A stretch of DNA of 41,509 nucleotides from Clostridia bacterium (GCA_017938645.1 JAGBBE010000076.1:1-41509), one strand, 5' to 3'; shown: positions 17,045 to 25,317, counted from the first letter of the stretch. Numbers and translations: made by a program. Notes: generated by a model from the sequence alone, not told the origin.

Positions 17045-17081
17045 TGAAAAAGCACCATATACCGCAAGCAGTATATGGTGC
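17045..17081 (-). terminator. Terminator of nanA
   Basis: Perfect 11-bp stem GCACCATATAC / GTATATGGTGC, followed on the minus strand by TTTTTC; 19 bases after the nanA stop. Confidence 0.9.
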
Positions 17082-17099
17082 AGGAAAGGGCTTTTATGC

Positions 17100-18014
17100 T
17101 TAGCAGAACTTCTCAATAGCAGCGCGGATCTTTGCAGCCACGGCTTCCACCTTGGGCTGATCCTCGGGGAGAAGGCCGGCCAGAGGCGCGCGGACGCTGC
17201 CGCACTCCACGCCGGAGTTCAGGCGGATGATCTCCTTGGCAACGGCGTACATGTTGCCGTGCGCGGAGCACATGCCGGCGATAATGGCGTTGACCTCATG
17301 CTGGATGGGCTGAGCCTCGACGACCCTGCCGGCGCGGAAGAGCTCGTCCATCTTCAGGAAGAGCTCGGGCATCACGGCGTAGGTGCCGCCGATGCCGCCC
17401 TGAGCGCCGATGGCGCGGCCGGAGATGAACTGCTCGTCGGGACCGTTGAAGACCACGCAGTTTTCGCCGCCTTCATAGAGGAAGGTCTGGATGTCCTGAG
17501 TGGGCATGGAGGAGTTCTTCACGCCGATGACGCGCGGGTTTTTGCGCATTTCCCTGAAGAGCGGAGTGGTGAGCGCCACGCCGGCCAGCTGCGGAATGTT
17601 GTAGATGATGAAATCGGTGTTGGGCGCGGCGGCGGAGATGTCGTTCCAGTACTTGGCGATGGCGTGCTCGGGCAGGCGGAAGTAGATGGGCGGAATGCTT
17701 GCGATGGCGTCCACGCCGAGGGACTCCGCATGCGCGGCCAGCTCGCAGCTTTCGTGGGTGTTGTTGCAGGCAACGTGGGCGATCACGGTGCACTCGCCCT
17801 TGACCTCGGCCATCACGGCCTCCAGGGTGAGCATGCGCTCTTCCTTTTCGAGGTAGATGCACTCGCCGGAGGAGCCGCCGACATACAGTCCCTTCACGCC
17901 CTTGTTGACCAGCAGGCGCGCCAGCGCGCGCGTGCGCTCCACGCTCACGGAACCATCGTCGTTATAACAGGCATAAAACGCCGGGATAATGCCATGATAC
18001 TTTTCCAGATTCAT
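17100..18014 (-). CDS. nanA: N-acetylneuraminate lyase
   Basis: 304-residue TIM-barrel aldolase of the DapA family. It should split N-acetylneuraminate into N-acetylmannosamine and pyruvate. Schiff-base Lys166 is in RVIGVKNSS, Tyr138 in IYNIPQLAGV, and the carboxylate-binding loop is GGSSGE (46-51), the sialate-lyase form. The AGE-family epimerase and GntR gene beyond the transporter support a sialic-acid role over dihydrodipicolinate synthesis. GAGG precedes the start. It has its own promoter although it lies downstream of the transporter genes. Confidence 0.88.
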   Translation of the reverse strand: MNLEKYHGIIPAFYACYNDDGSVSVERTRALARLLVNKGVKGLYVGGSSGECIYLEKEERMLTLEAVMAEVKGECTVIAHVACNNTHESCELAAHAESLGVDAIASIPPIYFRLPEHAIAKYWNDISAAAPNTDFIIYNIPQLAGVALTTPLFREMRKNPRVIGVKNSSMPTQDIQTFLYEGGENCVVFNGPDEQFISGRAIGAQGGIGGTYAVMPELFLKMDELFRAGRVVEAQPIQHEVNAIIAGMCSAHGNMYAVAKEIIRLNSGVECGSVRAPLAGLLPEDQPKVEAVAAKIRAAIEKFC

Positions 18015-18044
18015 AAACCAACCTCATTTCTATATTCATTCGAA

Positions 18045-18072
18045 ATCATACCACAAACCAGAATCCTGTCAA
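18045..18072 (-). promoter_or_regulatory. Promoter of nanA
   Basis: On the minus strand TTGACA (18067-18072), 16 bases, TATGAT (18045-18050). The -35 abuts the end of repeat A copy 3. Confidence 0.65.
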
Positions 18073-18194
18073 TCAACCGATCACACAAGCGAGCCCCGAC
18101 ACCCTCCGTGGAGGGGCAGTCTGAAGAGGCAAGGCGAAACTTCGTCGCCCAAGTCCCGCGAAGCGGTCCGGGGTGAAGGGGTACTACCCCTTCA
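18073..18194 (-). repeat. Structured repeat family A, divergent short copy 3
   Basis: Read on the minus strand it shows GACCGCTTCGCGGGACTTGG, AGTTTCGCCTTGC, CAGACTGCC and GGCTCGCTTGTGTGATCG in the same order as copy 1 at 12108-12197. The terminator and later hairpins are missing. It opens with a palindrome (GTGAAGGGGTA-C-TACCCCTTCAC, 18172-18194) that includes the last codons of the permease gene. Confidence 0.8.
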
Positions 18195-19074
18195 CGGCGC
18201 CCATGGTGATGCCGCGGGTGAAGAACTTCTGGAAGAGGAGGAAGATCAGGATGATGGGGATGGAGCCGAGGGCGGCACCGGCCATGATGAGACCGTAGTC
18301 GGTGGAGAGCTCGCTCTGGAGCTTGGCGATGCCAAGGGAAATGGAGAGGACGCGGGTGTCGTTGAGCATGATCAGCTGGAGGAAGTAGTCGTTCCAGGCG
18401 GTGATGAAGGTGAAAATCGCCAGAGCGCCGATGCCGGGCTTGATCATGGGCAGAACGATGGAGAGGAAGGTGCGCGTCTCGCCTGCGCCGTCGATGCGGG
18501 CGGCCTCGAGAAGCTCGCCGGGGATGTTTTCGGAGAACTGCTTCATCAGGAACACGCCGAACGGCCAGCCGACGGTGGGCAGAATGACCGCCCAGAGGGT
18601 GTTGTGCAGCTTCAGGAAGGCCATTTCCTTGAGCAAGGGGATCAGGATGACCTGCTTGGGCAGCGCCATGGCGCATACGAAGAGGGAGAAGATGAACGCG
18701 CGGCCAACGAACTTCTTTTTGGCCAGGGCGTATCCGCCCATGGCGGCGGTTATACAGGTCAGACCCATCGAAGCGCCGCAGATGAGCACGGTGTTCCACA
18801 GCCACAGGAAGGCCGGACGCTCAAAGAGCTTGACGTAGTGGGTGGACACGAATTCCGCCGGGAACCATACGGGCACGCGCGCGTTGATGGCCTGCGGGGT
18901 CTTGAAGGAGCCGGTGATGATCCAGTACAGCGGGAAGATGAAGAGGATCGTGATCACAACCAGCACGGCAACGCTCAGCCAGTAGTAGGTTTTGTTGGAC
19001 TGTACGGTATGCTCCTGACCGTGCTGAGGCTTTTTCATTTTCGGGAGGGTCTTGGCTTTGATGGTGTTTTCCAT
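18184..19074 (-). CDS. Carbohydrate ABC transporter permease (MalG family)
   Basis: 296 residues. A basic, Gln-rich cytoplasmic N-terminus (about 30) precedes six helices, beginning YYWLSVAVLVVITILFIFPL. The family motif WIITGSFKTP is at about 52-61. The EAA loop that contacts the ATPase is ENIPGELLEAARIDGAGE. It ends FFTRGITMGAVKG, the usual CUT1 ending. It partners the MalF-like permease 18 bases upstream. No ATPase gene is present, so a shared MsmK/MalK-type ATPase encoded elsewhere is likely. Sialic acid is the inferred cargo. Confidence 0.9.
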   Translation of the reverse strand: MENTIKAKTLPKMKKPQHGQEHTVQSNKTYYWLSVAVLVVITILFIFPLYWIITGSFKTPQAINARVPVWFPAEFVSTHYVKLFERPAFLWLWNTVLICGASMGLTCITAAMGGYALAKKKFVGRAFIFSLFVCAMALPKQVILIPLLKEMAFLKLHNTLWAVILPTVGWPFGVFLMKQFSENIPGELLEAARIDGAGETRTFLSIVLPMIKPGIGALAIFTFITAWNDYFLQLIMLNDTRVLSISLGIAKLQSELSTDYGLIMAGAALGSIPIILIFLLFQKFFTRGITMGAVKG

Positions 19075-19092
19075 AATGGCTTTCTCCTCCTC

Positions 19093-20040
19093 TTAGTTCT
19101 CAGACTTGGCCAGCTTGAACTGAATCGCCGAGAAAATAGCGATGATGATGGCCAGAACGATGCCCATGGCACTGCCGTATCCGTAATCCTGCAGCTTGAA
19201 GGCGTTGTAGTAGATGTAGTACATGATGGTCTGGGTGGAATTGACCGGGCCGCCGGAAGTGAGCAGCTGGATGAGTGCGAAGCACTGGAAGGAGTTGATG
19301 GTGGTGATGACGAGGATGTAGAGCGTGGTGGACATGATCTGCGGCCACTTGATGCGCCAGAAGACCTGCAGATTGGTCGCGCCGTCCACCTCGGCGGCCT
19401 CGATGAGGGAGTGATCCACGTTGGAGAGCGCGGACACGTAGAGCACGATGGGCTGGCCTACGGAGGTGGTGAGCAGAATCATGATGATGCAGCCCAGCGC
19501 CGTCTCCGGGCTTCCCAGCCAGTTCCAGGTTCCGGAGAAAACCGTGCCCATGGTCTTTTCGATGATGCCGGCATTCTGGAGGAAGAGGCCGATGTTTTTC
19601 ATCAGGTAGTTAAGCACGCCCGTGTAGTTGTTGAAGATCCACTTCCACACAACCGTGACGGCCACGGAGCCCGTAACTACGGGCAGATAGAACACGCAGC
19701 GGTAGAACGAGGTGCCGAAGTCGCGCATCTTGTAGATGATGGTCGCAACCCACAGGGAGAAGAAGCACGTCACGGGCACGCTTACCAGGACGATTACGAT
19801 GGTGTTGACCAGCGCCTTGCTTACGAAGATCTCGTCGGTGAAGGCGCGGATGTAGTTCTGAATGCCGATGAAGGTGAAATCCGTCATCGTGTAGTTAAAG
19901 AAGCTGGTGAACAGACACATTCCCATGGGGAAGATCACGAAGCCCAGGAAGAACAGCAGGCTGGGCGCCATAAAGAGATAGCCTGCGATGTTTTCGCGCC
20001 TGCGTTCCGCTTTCATGGACAGACTTACCGTTTTTTGCAT
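19093..20040 (-). CDS. Carbohydrate ABC transporter permease (MalF/UgpA family)
   Basis: Start chosen at ATG 20040 with AAGGAG upstream; the longer frame reads through repeats and hairpins. 315 residues. MKAERRRENIAGYLFMAPSL marks the CUT1 N-terminus. Helices follow at about 22-42, then the MTDFTFIGIQNYIRAF periplasmic segment, and the EAA loop (SLIEAAEVDGATNLQVFWRIKWP). It transports together with the MalG-like protein and the binding protein at 20324-21589. Confidence 0.9.
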   Translation of the reverse strand: MQKTVSLSMKAERRRENIAGYLFMAPSLLFFLGFVIFPMGMCLFTSFFNYTMTDFTFIGIQNYIRAFTDEIFVSKALVNTIVIVLVSVPVTCFFSLWVATIIYKMRDFGTSFYRCVFYLPVVTGSVAVTVVWKWIFNNYTGVLNYLMKNIGLFLQNAGIIEKTMGTVFSGTWNWLGSPETALGCIIMILLTTSVGQPIVLYVSALSNVDHSLIEAAEVDGATNLQVFWRIKWPQIMSTTLYILVITTINSFQCFALIQLLTSGGPVNSTQTIMYYIYYNAFKLQDYGYGSAMGIVLAIIIAIFSAIQFKLAKSEN

Positions 20041-20060
20041 GGCGTTTTCACTCCTTGCTG

Positions 20061-20114
20061 TTGTACGCTGACCGCTGGCGGCCTCGCGGCGGGTCGCCAG
20101 AGGCCAGCGTACAA
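20061..20114 (-). other. Long hairpin in the leader of the MalF-like gene
   Basis: TTGTACGCTG / CAGCGTACAA outer arms with an inner CTGGCG/CGCCAG pair, ending 20 bases before the ATG at 20040. On the transcript it would sit just upstream of the ribosome site and could set translation or protect a processed 5' end. Confidence 0.6.
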
Positions 20115-20136
20115 GCTGATTGATGCTATCAGGAAA

Positions 20137-20170
20137 ATCAGCCCCCGATCCCACGGGGTCGGGGGCTGAT
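20137..20170 (-). terminator. Terminator-like hairpin between binding protein and permease genes
   Basis: Perfect 12-bp arms ATCAGCCCCCGA / TCGGGGGCTGAT, followed on the minus strand by TTTTCC. Partial termination here would give more binding-protein than permease mRNA. Confidence 0.65.
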
Positions 20171-20176
20171 ACTTCA

Positions 20177-20317
20177 GGGTGGTATCGGAGGGGCTGCAGC
20201 CCCTCCGATTTTATTCGTATCGACCAGCTCTGCTGGTCGGGCGGGGAGCTTTCACGCTTGCGTGAAAGCATTCCAGCAGTACCCGGCGGAAAAGATCCCG
20301 AAGGGAGCTTTTTCGAC
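20177..20317 (-). repeat. Four-hairpin repeat family B, copy 1
   Basis: On the minus strand, order: CTCCC-TTC-GGGAT hairpin, CTTTCACGC-AA-GCGTGAAAG (20249-20268), GACCAGC-AGA-GCTGGTC (20222-20238), GGAGGGGCTGCAGCCCCTCC (20187-20206). The same order and linkers occur in copy 2 at 32312-32454. It starts 6 bases after the binding-protein stop codon. Confidence 0.88.
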
Positions 20318-20323
20318 GCTTGG

Positions 20324-21589
20324 TTACTTGTTGACGTTGGTGGAGTAGACGCCCACTTCGGTCGCTACATCGCCGCCGGCGAAGACGCGCTGCAGCAGGT
20401 TCCACCACTCGGTGCGCTGAGCGGTCCAGTTGGGAGCGATCTGGTAGATGCCGCCGAAGTAGGGAGAGAACACGGCGTAGTCAGCGTTGCTGGCCTTCTC
20501 GGTGCCGGTGTAGATGTCGCCGAAGGAAGCCTTTACGGGGAAGTAGCCGGTGGCAAAGGCGCTCTTGGGGCCCTGCTCAGCATCGTCACACACGAACTTG
20601 ATGAACTTCTTGGCAGCTTCAACCTTGGCGTCGTCGCCGTTGTTGAACAGGCCGAAGCCCCACACGCCGCCGTCGAGTACGGGCACGCCGTCCTCAGAGG
20701 GGAAGGCCACAGCGAAGGGCTCGATGCCTTCAGCCAGAGAAGCCTTGTTGGTTTCCAGCAGAGCGGCGTTCCAGCAGAAGCTCATCTGAGTGGTGCCGTT
20801 TACGAACAGCTGAATCGCGTCGCCGGCAACGATGCCGGGGTCGGCAACCAGCAGGCCGGCGTTAACCCAGTCCTGCAGCTGCTTGAGGCCCTTCTGGCCT
20901 TCTTCGCTGTCCATGGTGTAGCGGGTGTTCTCGGGATTGGTGAAGGTGGCGTTGAAGAGGTTGTAAGCCAGAGCGCGGGTGCCCTGGTCGCCGCCCTGAC
21001 CGCCGCAGTACACGATGCCGGGCACGGAGTAGCCAGCGTTAAGCAGGGCTTCGCAGGCCTTCTGGAACTGCTCGTTGGTCCAGGTGCGGGTCTCGAGGTT
21101 GACATACTGCAGGGCGTCAGCCTTTTCGAAGGCGGCCTTGTCGATGACCATGCAGTGGGTGGTCATGCACAGAGGGTAGAGGTACACATTGCCGTCGGCG
21201 CCGGTGCACACATCCTTGAGGGTGGCGCTGGCAGCGGCGATGTCAGCAGCGGTCTCTTCGGTCCACAGATCGGAGACGTCCAGCATCTTGCCGGCAGCGC
21301 CCCAGTTGGCAACCAGGCGTTCGGGACCTTCGAAGATGATGTCGGGGGTGGTGCCGGCCTCGATGGCGGTGGTCACCTGATCGTCGCCGGTCTGGTAGTC
21401 AACATACTGAACATTGACCTTGATGTCGGGGTACACGGCATTGAAGTTGGCAATGACTTCCTGAACGACGGCGTCGTTGCCCCAGCTGCCGATGGGGTAG
21501 GTCCACAGGGTGATGGTGGTTTCTTCGGCCATGGCCATGGCGGGGACGACCATCAGCAGGCAAAGAAGCAGGGCGATGAGTTTCTTCAT
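20324..21589 (-). CDS. Extracellular solute-binding protein of a carbohydrate ABC importer
   Basis: Start chosen at ATG 21589 after AGGAGG; 421 residues. Signal peptide MKKLIALLLCLLMVVPAMA with cleavage likely before EETTITLW. The Cys inside the hydrophobic stretch is not in a lipobox. Family 1 binding-protein traits: TITLWTYPIGSW, VIANFNAVYPDIKVNVQYVDY, GTTPDIIFEG, WGFGLFNNGDDAKVEAAKKFIKFV. Sialic acid is the likely ligand, from nanA, the epimerase and the divergent GntR gene. Sequence alone would allow any sugar. Confidence 0.9.
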   Translation of the reverse strand: MKKLIALLLCLLMVVPAMAMAEETTITLWTYPIGSWGNDAVVQEVIANFNAVYPDIKVNVQYVDYQTGDDQVTTAIEAGTTPDIIFEGPERLVANWGAAGKMLDVSDLWTEETAADIAAASATLKDVCTGADGNVYLYPLCMTTHCMVIDKAAFEKADALQYVNLETRTWTNEQFQKACEALLNAGYSVPGIVYCGGQGGDQGTRALAYNLFNATFTNPENTRYTMDSEEGQKGLKQLQDWVNAGLLVADPGIVAGDAIQLFVNGTTQMSFCWNAALLETNKASLAEGIEPFAVAFPSEDGVPVLDGGVWGFGLFNNGDDAKVEAAKKFIKFVCDDAEQGPKSAFATGYFPVKASFGDIYTGTEKASNADYAVFSPYFGGIYQIAPNWTAQRTEWWNLLQRVFAGGDVATEVGVYSTNVNK

Positions 21590-21656
21590 GTGGGGATCCT
21601 CCTTTATTGATGATGATTTGGTTTCGGTCTCTGCCGGTCTTCCCGGCTGCGGGATA

Positions 21657-21685
21657 AATATACTACAAAGTACAATTGATGTCAA
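21657..21685 (-). promoter_or_regulatory. Promoter of the ABC importer operon
   Basis: On the minus strand consensus TTGACA (21680-21685), 17 bases, TATATT (21657-21662). Confidence 0.75.
21664..21676. promoter_or_regulatory. Candidate operator, importer side
   Basis: TACAAAGTACAAT lies wholly inside the -35/-10 spacer of the importer promoter. The same 13-mer with one change is at 21960-21972. A protein bound here would block RNA polymerase. Confidence 0.5.
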
Positions 21686-21914
21686 TATGTTTTTGGAAAA
21701 ATATTTTCCGTTTTTTCCAAGACGATTGTAAACATGTGCGTACCGTTTTCAAATCTGGCATCGATCACCACCTGATTTCGGAAATGCACCCGTCCAGCGG
21801 GTGGGTTTTGTCTATGATATGTCCCATATTTTGGAAGGCGAAACCGAACATTTCAAAAAAAGCTGTGCGACAAAAGAATGGCGCAAGGAATGCGTTAAAC
21901 TTGCAATCTGTCCA

Positions 21915-21943
21915 TTGACAGCGGATGGGTTTCCCGATATAAT
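21915..21943 (+). promoter_or_regulatory. Consensus promoter of the gntR-epimerase operon
   Basis: TTGACA (21915-21920), 17 bases, TATAAT (21938-21943): a full consensus match. The rest of the 397-base gap from 21590 holds a CACCCG/CGGGTG hairpin at 21787-21803 and no gene that I can support. Confidence 0.88.
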
Positions 21944-21959
21944 ACGCCTATAAATGTCA

Positions 21960-21972
21960 TACAAAGCACAAT
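21960..21972. promoter_or_regulatory. Candidate operator, gntR side
   Basis: TACAAAGCACAAT, between the -10 and the ribosome site of the gntR gene. It shares 12 of 13 bases with 21664-21676, which suggests autoregulation by the GntR protein. Confidence 0.5.
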
Positions 21973-21986
21973 AAGGGAGGTGCGCT

Positions 21987-22682
21987 ATGAAGAGTCTCAA
22001 ACGCGACGAGAAACTTTACATCTCCGCTTTTCAGGAGATTCGCAGCTATATCATCCGCAATAACCTCAAGCCCGGCGATCTGCTGCCCACCGAGCAGGCC
22101 ATGTGCGAAAGCCTCGGCGTAAGCCGCAATGTGCTGCGCGAGGCCATCAAGAGCATGGAGCTCATGGGCATGGTGCAGGCCTGCCCAGGCCGCGGCACGC
22201 AGGTGATGGAGTTCAGCATGGACTTTCTTTTTCAGAACGTACTGTTTTTCCACGTAGGCGGCGAGGACAAGCCCGTGCGCGAGATGTTCGGCATCCGCAA
22301 GATGCTGGAATTGAGCTACATGCGTCAGGCCTTCCACGCGCTGGGCGAGGAGGATATCCGCCACATCCGCGAGTGCGCCGACGAAATCCGCAACCGCTGG
22401 GAAAAGGGCGAGATGTTTGTGGAGGCCGATCACGAATTCCACATGTCGCTGTTCCGTCCGCTGAACAACAGCGTGCTCACCTCTCTGCTGGAGGCCATCT
22501 GGGCGGTGGACGACGGATTTGAGCTGGAAAAAAAGATGCCCTATCTTTCCAGCTCCGTCAACAAGCACGACGCCATTGTGCAGGCGCTGGAACGCTACGA
22601 CTTCCTGGCCTTCGCCAAGGCCATGGAGGCGCATTTCTCCTCGGGAAAATATATGTCATCAAACACCTACGAAGAATACTGA
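21987..22682 (+). CDS. GntR-family regulator, FadR subfamily (probable sialic-acid regulator)
   Basis: 231 residues. The winged helix-turn-helix spans about 10-75, with LKPGDLLPTEQAMCESLGVSRNVLREAIKSMELMG, the standard GntR signature. An all-helical FCD ligand domain follows (REMFGIRKMLELSYMRQAF, EADHEFHMSLFRPLNNSVL, KHDAIVQALERYDFLAF). The Asp/His residues in DHEFH and the later KHD are the usual metal ligands of FCD domains. NanR is an FCD protein, so control by sialic acid fits. It is divergent from the importer; GGGAGG precedes the start. Confidence 0.88.
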   Translation: MKSLKRDEKLYISAFQEIRSYIIRNNLKPGDLLPTEQAMCESLGVSRNVLREAIKSMELMGMVQACPGRGTQVMEFSMDFLFQNVLFFHVGGEDKPVREMFGIRKMLELSYMRQAFHALGEEDIRHIRECADEIRNRWEKGEMFVEADHEFHMSLFRPLNNSVLTSLLEAIWAVDDGFELEKKMPYLSSSVNKHDAIVQALERYDFLAFAKAMEAHFSSGKYMSSNTYEEY

Positions 22683-22724
22683 TCCGGATACGAATGCAAT
22701 CAGAGGGACTGCGGTCCCTCCGAT
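22683..22724 (+). repeat. Repeat family B, fragment with the fourth hairpin
   Basis: Starts right after the gntR stop: GATACGAATGCAATCAGAGGG, then GAGGGAC-TGCG-GTCCCTC. Copy 2 has GAGGGGC-TGCG-GCCCCTC at the same place, so one G-C pair is replaced by A-T on both arms. Confidence 0.75.
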
Positions 22725-22769
22725 CCCTCTCATAAAGATACCCTCACCCATATCTAAGGAGGCTTTATC

Positions 22770-23975
22770 ATGAACAAGGAACTTCTGGTTTCCCAGCAGC
22801 AGTGGATCCGCTCCGAACTGGACAAGTGCATCAACTTCTGGCTTGAAAACGGCTGGGACCGCGTCAACGGCGGCGTTTATACCTGCCTGGACCGCTGGGG
22901 CAAGGTGTACTCCACCGACAAGAGCGTCTGGATGCAGGGCCGCTGCGCGTGGACGTTCTCCTACCTGTGCAAGGTGTACGGCGTAAAGCAGGAATGGCTC
23001 GATTTTGCCAAGAGCTGCCTGGATTTCCTCGAGGATCACTGCATTGACCGCACGAAGGGCAATCGCATGTACTTCGTCGTGACCGCCGACGGCAAGCCCC
23101 TGCGTCAGCGCCGCTATTTCCACTCTGAGGGATTCTATGCCATTGCCAACGCCGAATATTACGGCGTCACCGGCGACAAGGTGCACCTCGAGCGCGCCAA
23201 GGCTGCCTATGATATGTACTGGAACCTCTATCAGGGCCTGATGAAGGACCCCACCGGCCTCGGCCCCAAGGGCATCCCGGAAACCCGCTCCGGCCGCGCG
23301 CTGGCCTATCCGATGATCTACCTGAACATGTCCAGCGTTCTGCGCCGCGTGGATCCCGAAGGCGCCCAGCTCTATGACGAGCGCTCCAGGGTTTGCGTCA
23401 ATGAGATCTTCCAGTACCATCACAAGCCCGAGATGAAGTGCACGCTGGAAACCGTCGGCCTGAACGGCGAGTTCTTCGGCGACGTCACCGAAGGCCGCGT
23501 GGTCAATCCCGGCCACGACATCGAGTGCAGCTGGTTTTTGATGGAATACGCCAACTACCTCGGCGACAAGGAGCTGCACACCAAGGCCGAAACCGTGTTC
23601 AACTATGCCATCGAGGCCGGCTGGGACAAGGAGTACGAGGGACTGCTGTACTTCATCGACTGCAAGGGCCTGCCGCCCGAAGCCTATGAGCACGACATGA
23701 AGCTGTGGTGGCCGCACAACGAAATCCTCATCGCCTCCATGATGGCCTACCGCGACACCGGCGACGAGCATTTCTACAACTGGTTCACCAAGACCTTCGA
23801 CTACTGCAAGCAGTATCTGGCCGACAGCGAAAACGGCGAATGGTACGGCTATCTGCGCCGCGACGGCAAGCCCACCATGCCCTCCACCAAGGGTTCCACC
23901 TTCAAGGGCCCGTTCCACCTGCCCCGGGCGCTGACGATGGTCGATCAGATGATCACCGAAGTGCTTGAAAAGTAA
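22770..23975 (+). CDS. AGE-family epimerase (probable N-acylglucosamine 2-epimerase)
   Basis: 401 residues, an (alpha/alpha)6 barrel of the renin-binding-protein type. Blocks seen: NGGVYTCLDRWGKVYSTDKSVWMQGRCAWTF, FHSEGFYAIANAEYYG, VNPGHDIECSWFLMEYA (active-site His), KLWWPHNEILIASM (second His) and KGPFHLPRALT. In a sialate locus it should convert N-acetylmannosamine from NanA to N-acetylglucosamine without phosphorylation, as in the Bacteroides-type pathway. No nanK or nanE of the phosphorylating route is in the window. AAGGAGG lies upstream; a terminator follows. Confidence 0.88.
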   Translation: MNKELLVSQQQWIRSELDKCINFWLENGWDRVNGGVYTCLDRWGKVYSTDKSVWMQGRCAWTFSYLCKVYGVKQEWLDFAKSCLDFLEDHCIDRTKGNRMYFVVTADGKPLRQRRYFHSEGFYAIANAEYYGVTGDKVHLERAKAAYDMYWNLYQGLMKDPTGLGPKGIPETRSGRALAYPMIYLNMSSVLRRVDPEGAQLYDERSRVCVNEIFQYHHKPEMKCTLETVGLNGEFFGDVTEGRVVNPGHDIECSWFLMEYANYLGDKELHTKAETVFNYAIEAGWDKEYEGLLYFIDCKGLPPEAYEHDMKLWWPHNEILIASMMAYRDTGDEHFYNWFTKTFDYCKQYLADSENGEWYGYLRRDGKPTMPSTKGSTFKGPFHLPRALTMVDQMITEVLEK

Positions 23976-23983
23976 AAAAGAAC

Positions 23984-24014
23984 GCCCTGTCCTGAAAAAG
24001 GACAGGGCATTTTT
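23984..24014. terminator. Bidirectional terminator between the epimerase and citXG
   Basis: GCCCTGTCCT / AGGACAGGGC with A-tract before and T-tract after. The two genes converge on it. Confidence 0.9.
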
Positions 24015-25313
24015 TCAGCTATTTTCGAGAAAATGGAGGAAATACGTCACCGCCAGCAGATCAGCGCTGCCGCCGGGGCTGATGTTTCGCTCAATGAAGC
24101 GGTCGTCCATGTCTTCCAGATCAGCAAGGCCGTGATCGATCGCCTCCCGCGCCTGCTGCATGGCCCACTTTTGACCCTCCATGCCTGCGCGGCGGATGAT
24201 GTTGCTGTCGTGAACCTGTGATATGAGGTGCATCAGCGCCGAAACGCCGGCTTCCTCGAGCGATCTTCCGTCGGCCAGCGCCTGCCTGAGCGCGGGCAGG
24301 CCGATGGAAACGGCGCTCTCAAACCCCGAGGCCGCCTCGCCGCGCGCGCCTGTGAGGCCGTACTGCTGATACTGCGCTTCGCCGCCGGTGGAGGTGGCTT
24401 TTTTTATTTCAAGCTCACGCAGATAGACCGCGCCGGTTTCGGCGGCTTTTTGCAGGATGGCTTCCATCGGCGCGTCTTCGCCGCAGCAGCCGCACGCCCG
24501 GCAGAGAATCCCCAGCGAAAAGATCGCGCCCTTGTGCGTGTTGGCATGGGCGGCGGAGAGCATCTGATCCTCAGCCAGCATCCCCTGATACTGAAGATGA
24601 ATTTCGTCCGCGCCGTCCAGACCCAGCCGCACACATTCTTCAAAGTATGGCCTGAGCGCCGAGGCGCTCTGCATGAAGCTGAACAGATCCATGTCGCGGT
24701 GCGCGCCGGTGTTCCGGCAGTCGACCAGCCCGGGCTTGGGCGTGGTGACGGCCTCCAGAAGCAGCGCGCGCTGCGCCATTTCGCCGGTGCGGCGGATGAA
24801 CTGCTCCCGGAAGTGCGTTCGGATGATCTCGTGCGCCTTTTCGTACAGTTCCTGCGCGGAATGCGCGCGGCTTCTGGCGCAGGCGCGAACCGGTGCGCCG
24901 CAGATCAGACAGTCCCGCTCGCTTCCCCGGCTGAGATGGCTGCCGTCCCTGCTGATCACGTCCAGATCGAACAGCCGTCCCAGCGCGTCGGATTCCTCAA
25001 TCAGACACATGCGCCGCTTCAGCGCCTGCGCGTCAAAGTCCACCGCCCACAGATGCTCGCAGCCGGTGAAGGAGATGCTTTCTTCCTCCTCCAGCACCTT
25101 CGCACCCATGCGGTCAAGCTCGCGCAAAACCCGCGCCTGTCCCTCCCGGAAGGCGCGCTCAATCAGCGGGTCGCACTTGATCCCGCCCGCAATGTTCATC
25201 GTAAAGGAAATCAGCGGCACGGCATGCCGGCTCAAAAAAGCCTTCTGCCGCGCCGCGCGTTGATCTCTTGCGCAGAGAATATCGGTTACGGTTACCGGTC
25301 GGATGTTTTCCAT
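24015..25313 (-). CDS. citXG: Fused CitX-CitG, prosthetic-group synthesis and transfer for the lyase
   Basis: 432 residues in two parts. The N-terminal 165 match CitX, the holo-ACP synthase that puts phosphoribosyl-dephospho-CoA on CitD (QKAFLSRHAVPLISFTMNIAGGIK, RLFDLDVI, SRGSERDCLICG). The rest matches CitG, which makes triphosphoribosyl-dephospho-CoA (LLEAVTTPKPGLVD, NTGAHRDMDLFSF, ANTHKGAIFSLG, DSNIIRRAG, PGGSADLLAVTYFL). CitXG fusions are known in other bacteria. It is the last gene of the minus-strand lyase operon. Confidence 0.9.
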   Translation of the reverse strand: MENIRPVTVTDILCARDQRAARQKAFLSRHAVPLISFTMNIAGGIKCDPLIERAFREGQARVLRELDRMGAKVLEEEESISFTGCEHLWAVDFDAQALKRRMCLIEESDALGRLFDLDVISRDGSHLSRGSERDCLICGAPVRACARSRAHSAQELYEKAHEIIRTHFREQFIRRTGEMAQRALLLEAVTTPKPGLVDCRNTGAHRDMDLFSFMQSASALRPYFEECVRLGLDGADEIHLQYQGMLAEDQMLSAAHANTHKGAIFSLGILCRACGCCGEDAPMEAILQKAAETGAVYLRELEIKKATSTGGEAQYQQYGLTGARGEAASGFESAVSIGLPALRQALADGRSLEEAGVSALMHLISQVHDSNIIRRAGMEGQKWAMQQAREAIDHGLADLEDMDDRFIERNISPGGSADLLAVTYFLHFLENS

Positions 25314-25317
25314 GATA

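Noticed and set aside
21819..21953. 44-codon ORF (begins MSHILEGETEHFKK) before the gntR gene
   Set aside because: It reads like protein but has no ribosome site and covers the consensus promoter of gntR. At most a vestige.
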